A DNA stretch of 64,000 nt from Streptomyces vietnamensis (GTDB taxonomy: Bacteria; Actinomycetota; Actinomycetes; Streptomycetales; Streptomycetaceae). The position numbers and the translations under genes are program-made. The stretch is from NCBI RefSeq assembly GCF_000830005.1, contig NZ_CP010407.1, positions 2,461,001 through 2,525,000 of the forward strand, written 5' to 3'. Below, one piece after another: positions 59,914-64,000 of this stretch. Each line of letters begins with the position of its first letter. The first letter of the stretch is position 1. The notes beneath the pieces were generated by a model, which saw only the letters and a program-made list of their open reading frames with translations, was not told where the DNA came from and made no database searches.

Positions 59914-60907
59914 GCGGTGGTCGCCCTCCGGGGACCGCCGGCCGGCGAGGTTCCTCGCGGCGACGGCGGCGGCGACCGTCCTGTCGCTGACGGCGAGCGG
60001 CTGCGTGACCGTGCACGGCGAGCTGGCACTGCTGCCGCCGGCGTCGAAGGCCGAGGCCGCGCAGGCGCTCGCCGACTTCACGGCGGCCTACAACAAGGCC
60101 GACAAGGCCTATGACCCGGCCCTCGACAGGGACCGGGTCACCGGTCCGCTCGGGGCGATCAACCAGGCGGGCCTGCGCGCCCGCTCGATCAACACCCCCG
60201 GCGGCAACCCGGACCACAAGCCCCTCGCCCTCACCGACGCGCGGTTCGTGCTGCCCCGGAAGGCGGGCTGGCCGCGCTGGTTCGTCGCCGACACCGCGTC
60301 CAACCGGGGCTCCGGCGGCGACCGCTGGCTCCTGGCCTTCGTGCGCAACGGCCCCGGGCAGCCGTGGGAGGCCGCCTACCTCACGATCCTCCCCCGGGGC
60401 GACGTCCCCGAGTTCGCCGAGGAGGAGGGGTACGCGGTGCCGGTCGCCGCGGACACCGACACGCTCGCCGTCGCGCCCGGGGAGCTCGGCGCGAAGTACG
60501 TCGCGTACCTGAAGGACGGGCAGCCGGGGCCGTTCGCTCCGGGCATGCACACCACGGAGTGGCGGGCGCAGCGGCAGAAGGCCGCCAAGCGGCCGGGCAT
60601 GGCCACCCAGTACATCGACCGGACCACGGACCAGGGGGACTTCGCGCCGCTCGGGCTTCGGACCCGGGACGGCGGCGCGCTCGTCTTCTTCGCGACCCGG
60701 TACTACGAGCGGCAGACGGCGGCGAAGGGCTACCGGCCGAAGGTCGGCGCCGACACCAGGGCGCTGCTGACCGGCGAGATCAAGAACACGGTCACCCGGG
60801 AGTGGGTGTCCAGCCAGGCGGTCCTGGTGAAGCCGGCGGGCACGGACCGGAACGGCGTCACGGTCGCGAGCCGGCTCCAGGGCGTGGTGGGCGCGGAGGG
60901 CTCGTAG
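59882..60907 (+). CDS. Predicted lipoprotein, unknown function
   Basis: Protein of 341 residues with a lipobox LTASGC (Cys41) after an unusually long basic N-terminus. The start overlaps efeU by 32 bases; a later start would shorten the basic region. The mature part is well ordered (RWLLAFVRNGPGQPWEAAYL, GALVFFATRYYERQTA, EIKNTVTREWVSSQAVLVKP) but I do not recognise the fold. Position in the efe operon suggests co-expression, not necessarily a role in iron uptake. Confidence 0.8.
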   Translation: MRRLRLRRALERWSPSGDRRPARFLAATAAATVLSLTASGCVTVHGELALLPPASKAEAAQALADFTAAYNKADKAYDPALDRDRVTGPLGAINQAGLRARSINTPGGNPDHKPLALTDARFVLPRKAGWPRWFVADTASNRGSGGDRWLLAFVRNGPGQPWEAAYLTILPRGDVPEFAEEEGYAVPVAADTDTLAVAPGELGAKYVAYLKDGQPGPFAPGMHTTEWRAQRQKAAKRPGMATQYIDRTTDQGDFAPLGLRTRDGGALVFFATRYYERQTAAKGYRPKVGADTRALLTGEIKNTVTREWVSSQAVLVKPAGTDRNGVTVASRLQGVVGAEGS

Positions 60908-60923
60908 TCCTCCTCCCCCGGTG

Positions 60924-61697
60924 TCAGCGGGTCATCGGCCAGGCGATCTCGTGGGCCGTGTGCCCCCCGTCCGCCTCGCGCTCGGCCGCGTGGCGGGCGC
61001 AGGCGTCCTGGAGGGCCTCCAGGAGGTTCAGCGGGTCGGGCAGCGGGTGCTCGGGGCCGCGGAGCCAGGCGACGACCGGGTGGGCGTCCTCGTCGCCGGG
61101 GAGCCGGGCCGGCGGTACGAGGACGTAGCTGCCGCGGCAGTGCCAGCGCAGCCCCGGGTGCTCGTCCATCGTCTCCGGGTGGCAGTCCAGCTCACACGGC
61201 CACCACTCGTCCTCGTCCTCGGGGGTGCCGCGGGTGGCGGTGAAGAAGAGCATCCGGCCGCCGACCGTGTCGACGTCGGCGGACTCGGCGACGGGCCCGA
61301 CCTCGACGCCCTCGGCGAGGAGGCGCTCGAGGGCGGCGCGGCCGGCGGCGAGGGGCACGTCGAGGACGTCGTGGACCATGCCGGTGGCGGTGATGAAGTT
61401 CGCCTCGGGCTCGTTCCGCGCCCAGCGCTCGATCTGCGCGCGGTCGGTGGTCGACTGCGTCTGCCAGGCGAAGGAGACGGGGTGCCGGGCGGGGGTGGGA
61501 CAGCCGATCCGCTCACAGGAACAGCTGTAGCCGACGGGGTACGCGGCGGGGGCCAGGGGCAGCCCGGCGGCGGCGGTGGCCAGGAGCAGCTTCTCGCGGT
61601 CGTTCTCGTCGTCGGCCGCGGTGCGTTTGGGGCGCCTGCGCAGCCACTGTGCGAGTCTGCTCTCCGTGCCGCGGTAGCGGCCGATGCCGTCGCCCAT
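60924..61697 (-). CDS. Primase-polymerase-like protein
   Basis: Cytoplasmic protein of 257 residues resembling the N-terminal bifunctional DNA primase/polymerase domain. Landmarks are CERIGCPTPARHP, ANFITATGMVHDVLDVPLAA (a Prim-pol-type segment, though the usual catalytic DxD appears as DVPL) and a Trp-Cys-rich EWWPCELDCHPE. Many Streptomyces carry such stand-alone copies in the core genome. With the degenerate active site it may bind nucleic acid without synthesising it. Function not known. Confidence 0.75.
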   Translation of the reverse strand: MGDGIGRYRGTESRLAQWLRRRPKRTAADDENDREKLLLATAAAGLPLAPAAYPVGYSCSCERIGCPTPARHPVSFAWQTQSTTDRAQIERWARNEPEANFITATGMVHDVLDVPLAAGRAALERLLAEGVEVGPVAESADVDTVGGRMLFFTATRGTPEDEDEWWPCELDCHPETMDEHPGLRWHCRGSYVLVPPARLPGDEDAHPVVAWLRGPEHPLPDPLNLLEALQDACARHAAEREADGGHTAHEIAWPMTR

Positions 61698-61790
61698 CTA
61701 TCCCCTCACACCTCATGCTCGCCCGTTCGGCTCTGCCCATGGTCCCACCATCCTGCGCCCCGGGTGACCGGAGTGCGGAACCGGGGTCGG

Positions 61791-62471
61791 TCAGGTGCGC
61801 GGGGCGAGTCCGCGCAGGGCGTGGTCGACGAGGGCGTCGGCGTAGGCGTGGGTGAGCGGTCCGGTGCGGTGGAGCCAGCGGTGGTGGAGCGGTCCGACGA
61901 GGAGTTCGACGGCGATCCGGAGGTCGGCGTCGGGGTCGATGTCGCCCTTGGCCCGGGCGGCCTCGAGACGGCGGACGTAGTACCGGAGCTGGGGTTCGAG
62001 GAGGGCCTCGGTGAAGCGGGCGCCGAGCTCGGGGTCGACGATTCCCTCGGCGGCGAGGGCGCGGGTGGGGGCGTCGAAGGCGGGGTCGTTCAGCTCGTCG
62101 ACGGTGGCGCGCAGGACGTGCTTGAGGTCGGCGGCGAGGTCCCCGGTGTCGGGGATCTCACTGTCGGCGTCGCCTCCGAGCGCCTCGTTCGCGCGGGCCG
62201 CGAGGTCGAGGAAGGCGTCGAGGAGGACGGCCGCCTTGGAGGGCCACCAGCGGTAGATGGTCTGCTTGCCGACGCCGGCGCGGGCGGCGATGCCCTCGAT
62301 GGTGGTCTTCGCGTAGCCGGTCTCGGAGACGAGGGCGAGGGCGGCGTCGAAGATGGCGCGGCGGGAGCGCTCGCTGCGGCGGGAGGCGTCGGGGGCGGCC
62401 TTGGCGGGCCTGGACGCGGACATGGGCGCGGACTTGGGATCGGGCATGGGATCGGGCCTGGTCTCGGACAT
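61791..62471 (-). CDS. TetR/AcrR-family regulator
   Basis: Regulator of 226 residues with a long N-terminal tail (PDPKSAPMSASRPAKAAP). Helix-turn-helix TTIEGIAARAGVGKQTIYRW (~56-75), then a TetR_C_33-like ligand domain. A 21-bp palindrome at 62490-62510 lies directly upstream, so autoregulation is likely, as is control of the divergent amidinohydrolase gene. Confidence 0.9.
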   Translation of the reverse strand: MSETRPDPMPDPKSAPMSASRPAKAAPDASRRSERSRRAIFDAALALVSETGYAKTTIEGIAARAGVGKQTIYRWWPSKAAVLLDAFLDLAARANEALGGDADSEIPDTGDLAADLKHVLRATVDELNDPAFDAPTRALAAEGIVDPELGARFTEALLEPQLRYYVRRLEAARAKGDIDPDADLRIAVELLVGPLHHRWLHRTGPLTHAYADALVDHALRGLAPRT

Positions 62472-62489
62472 GGCCTCAATCTAGCAGCG

Positions 62490-62510
62490 GGCGAGACGAG
62501 ACGTCTCGCC
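62490..62510. promoter_or_regulatory. Palindromic operator between TetR and dimethylargininase-like genes
   Basis: GGCGAGACG, AGA, CGTCTCGCC is a perfect 9+3+9 inverted repeat, 19 bases before the TetR start. The half-site GAGAC/GTCTC also occurs in the exporter palindrome at 40009-40037. Confidence 0.75.
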
Positions 62511-62625
62511 ACTCGAACAGGCCCGAACCACCCGAACGGTCCACTGCGCGAAGCCCGCCGAGAGCGGACCATGGGGTCCTCCGATCGTCAACCGATCACC
62601 GACCGTTCTCCGTGAGGAGGCTTCA

Positions 62626-63456
62626 TTGCGCACCACTCCGCGCACGTCCTCGCCCCGCCGTTATCTGATGTGCCCACCCACGCACTTCACGGTGACGTAC
62701 TCCATCAACCCCTGGATGGACCCCACGAAACCGGTCGACCTGCCGCTCGCCCTCGCCCAGTGGGAGGACCTGCGCGACCGCTACCGCTCGCTCGGCCACA
62801 CCGTGGAGCTCCTGGAGCCCGACCCGGCGCTGCCGGACATGGTCTTCGCGGCGAACGGCGCGACGGTCGTCGAGGGCCGGGTCCTCGGCGCGAAGTTCGC
62901 CCACCAGGAGCGCGCGGCCGAGGCCGACGCCCATCTGTCCTGGTTCCGCAGGAACGGTTGGCCGGACGACGCCGTGCGGGCCCCGGAGCACGTGAACGAG
63001 GGCGAGGGCGACTTCGCCGTCACCGCCTCCTGGATCCTCGCCGGCCGCGGCTTCCGCTCCAGCCCGCTCTCCCACGACGAGGCGCAGGAGTTCTTCGGCC
63101 GCCCGGTGATCGGCCTGGAGCTGGTGGACCCGCGCTACTACCACCTGGACACGGCACTGTGCGTCCTGGACGACGCCCGGGACGAGGTCATGTACTACCC
63201 GGACGCCTTCTCGCCCGGCAGCCGCAAGGTGCTCGCCCGGCTCTTCCCGGACGCCCTGATCGCGACGGGGACGGACGCCGCCGCCCTCGGCCTCAACGCG
63301 GTCAGCGACGGCCGGAACGTCCTGCTGCCGCAGGCCGCGGTGGGTCTCTTCGACCCGCTCCGCGCCCGCGGCTTCGAACCGGTCGGCATGGACCTGGGCG
63401 AACTCCTCAAGGGCGGCGGCAGCGTGAAGTGCTGCACCCAGGAGCTGCGGCCCTAG
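62626..63456 (+). CDS. Dimethylargininase/amidinotransferase-family hydrolase
   Basis: Protein of 276 residues in the arginine-modifying superfamily (N,N-dimethylarginine dimethylaminohydrolase-like). The TTG start has GAGGAGG five bases upstream. Catalytic candidates are Asp/Asn in DMVFAANGA, His in YYHLDTALCVL and the nucleophile Cys in SVKCCTQEL close to the C-terminus; NPWMDPTKPVD is also typical. It would hydrolyse methylated arginine to citrulline and dimethylamine. Divergent from a TetR gene. Confidence 0.88.
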   Translation: MRTTPRTSSPRRYLMCPPTHFTVTYSINPWMDPTKPVDLPLALAQWEDLRDRYRSLGHTVELLEPDPALPDMVFAANGATVVEGRVLGAKFAHQERAAEADAHLSWFRRNGWPDDAVRAPEHVNEGEGDFAVTASWILAGRGFRSSPLSHDEAQEFFGRPVIGLELVDPRYYHLDTALCVLDDARDEVMYYPDAFSPGSRKVLARLFPDALIATGTDAAALGLNAVSDGRNVLLPQAAVGLFDPLRARGFEPVGMDLGELLKGGGSVKCCTQELRP

Positions 63457-63469
63457 AGCCGGGCAGGCC

Positions 63470-64000
63470 CTAGTCCTCGTCCTCCGGCGGCCAGGCGTCG
63501 CCCCACTCCGCGTCACGGGCCTGCTTGTACAGGGGCCCGTGCCGCTTGGTGACCGTGTCGCGGCCGAGGCCCTCGGGCCCGCAGAGCTCGAGCAGCACCT
63601 GGCCCTTGCGGATCTGCGGCCTGCGGATGATGCGGGAGGCCGCCGGGGTCACCGGGAGGGGGGTCCCCCCTGCTCGAGCGAAGCCGAGAGCTTGGGGGAG
63701 GACGGCGACGACGTACGCGTATTTCTCGTCCTCGTACGGCAGCGAACCGCCCTTCACCTTCCGGTGCAGCGAGGAGCGGCTGACCCGGGCGGAGAAGTGG
63801 CACCAGTCCGTGCCGGGCACGATCGGGCAGGCCCCGCTGTGCGGGCAGGGCGCGGCGACGGTGAAGCCGGCCTCGATCAGCTGCGTACGGGCCGCGATGA
63901 TCCGCTCGTAGCCGTCGGGGGTGCCGGGCTCGACGATCACGACGGCCTGCGCGGCGCGGGCCGCCTCGGTGACGAGCGCCGTCCTGTCCGCCTCGGTCAG
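63470..64000 (-). CDS. Rsm22-type small-subunit rRNA methyltransferase-like protein (5' part off window)
   Basis: C-terminal part of a gene that runs off the right edge; the frame is open from 64000 to the stop at 63470. The cysteine cluster CPHSGACPIVPGTDWCHFS and the SSLHRKVKGG, EDEKYAYVV, RRPQIRKGQVLLELC segments are typical of the Rsm22 family linked to ribosome assembly. An in-frame insert of about 16-18 residues (LPQALGFARAGGTPLPV) is encoded by a Streptomyces dispersed repeat at 63651-63703. Confidence 0.85.
   Translation of the reverse strand: MTEADRTALVTEAARAAQAVVIVEPGTPDGYERIIAARTQLIEAGFTVAAPCPHSGACPIVPGTDWCHFSARVSRSSLHRKVKGGSLPYEDEKYAYVVAVLPQALGFARAGGTPLPVTPAASRIIRRPQIRKGQVLLELCGPEGLGRDTVTKRHGPLYKQARDAEWGDAWPPEDED
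63651..63703. repeat. Streptomyces CTCGAG-type dispersed repeat inside a coding region
   Basis: The segment runs through GGTCCCCCCTGCTCGAGCGA and AGCCGAGAGCTTGGGGGAGG. Reverse-complemented it is the CTCCCCCAAGCTCTCGGCTT type of hairpin repeat I recall from many Streptomyces intergenic regions. C5/G5 and GCTC/GAGC pairs form its stem. Here it lies inside an open reading frame and keeps the frame. Confidence 0.7.

Overview
The window is high-GC DNA with codon usage, start codons (ATG, GTG, TTG), leaderless promoters and gene families typical of Streptomyces. From memory, the gene order (maltose genes, glnE, glnA2, nadE, panB, map) resembles the conserved core of Streptomyces chromosomes. No rRNA gene, complete tRNA gene or CRISPR array was seen.

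Positions 1-11820 form a starch and maltodextrin locus: a secreted pullulanase-type enzyme (running off the left edge), a secreted alpha-amylase with a starch-binding module, an intracellular alpha-glucosidase, the MalEFG importer and the repressor MalR. A second MalR-like repressor is translationally coupled to the glucosidase gene. Palindromic operators lie before the amylase gene and between malE and malR. Positions 11849-24290 hold a PAP2 membrane enzyme, an amidohydrolase/APC permease pair with a divergent TetR gene, a VOC protein with a divergent MarR gene, glnE, a PIG-L deacetylase fused to a propeller-like domain, a GNAT and a small PH-like membrane protein.

Positions 24297-28567 look like a decayed integrative element. 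It is bounded by two identical 87-bp copies of the 3' end of glnA2 and holds an integrase gene broken by a 7-bp tandem duplication, a frameshifted IS630-type transposase, and small cargo genes including a secreted four-cysteine protein. The intact glnA2 (gamma-glutamylpolyamine synthetase-like) follows at 28480-29847. Insertion appears to have separated glnA2 from its former downstream neighbour at 24290.

Positions 30101-50700 are mostly core and transport genes: DUF3105/DUF305 proteins, a CBS protein, an amino-acid permease, nadE, an EEP-family membrane protein, a TetR/DHA2 exporter pair with a 29-bp perfect palindrome, panB, a DrrAB-like ABC exporter, a large SARP-type ATPase regulator, an M50 peptidase, and a PadR/membrane protein/carotenoid oxygenase group.

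Positions 50752-64000 carry an F420-dependent NADPH reductase, an MFS exporter, methionine aminopeptidase and an iron locus (heme oxygenase and efeO-efeB-efeU with iron-box-like sites). They end with a primase-polymerase-like protein, a TetR regulator, a dimethylargininase-like enzyme and an Rsm22-type methyltransferase running off the right edge.

Three copies of a roughly 205-bp near-palindromic dispersed repeat (from 22923, 37956 and 46575) account for most of the larger non-coding gaps.
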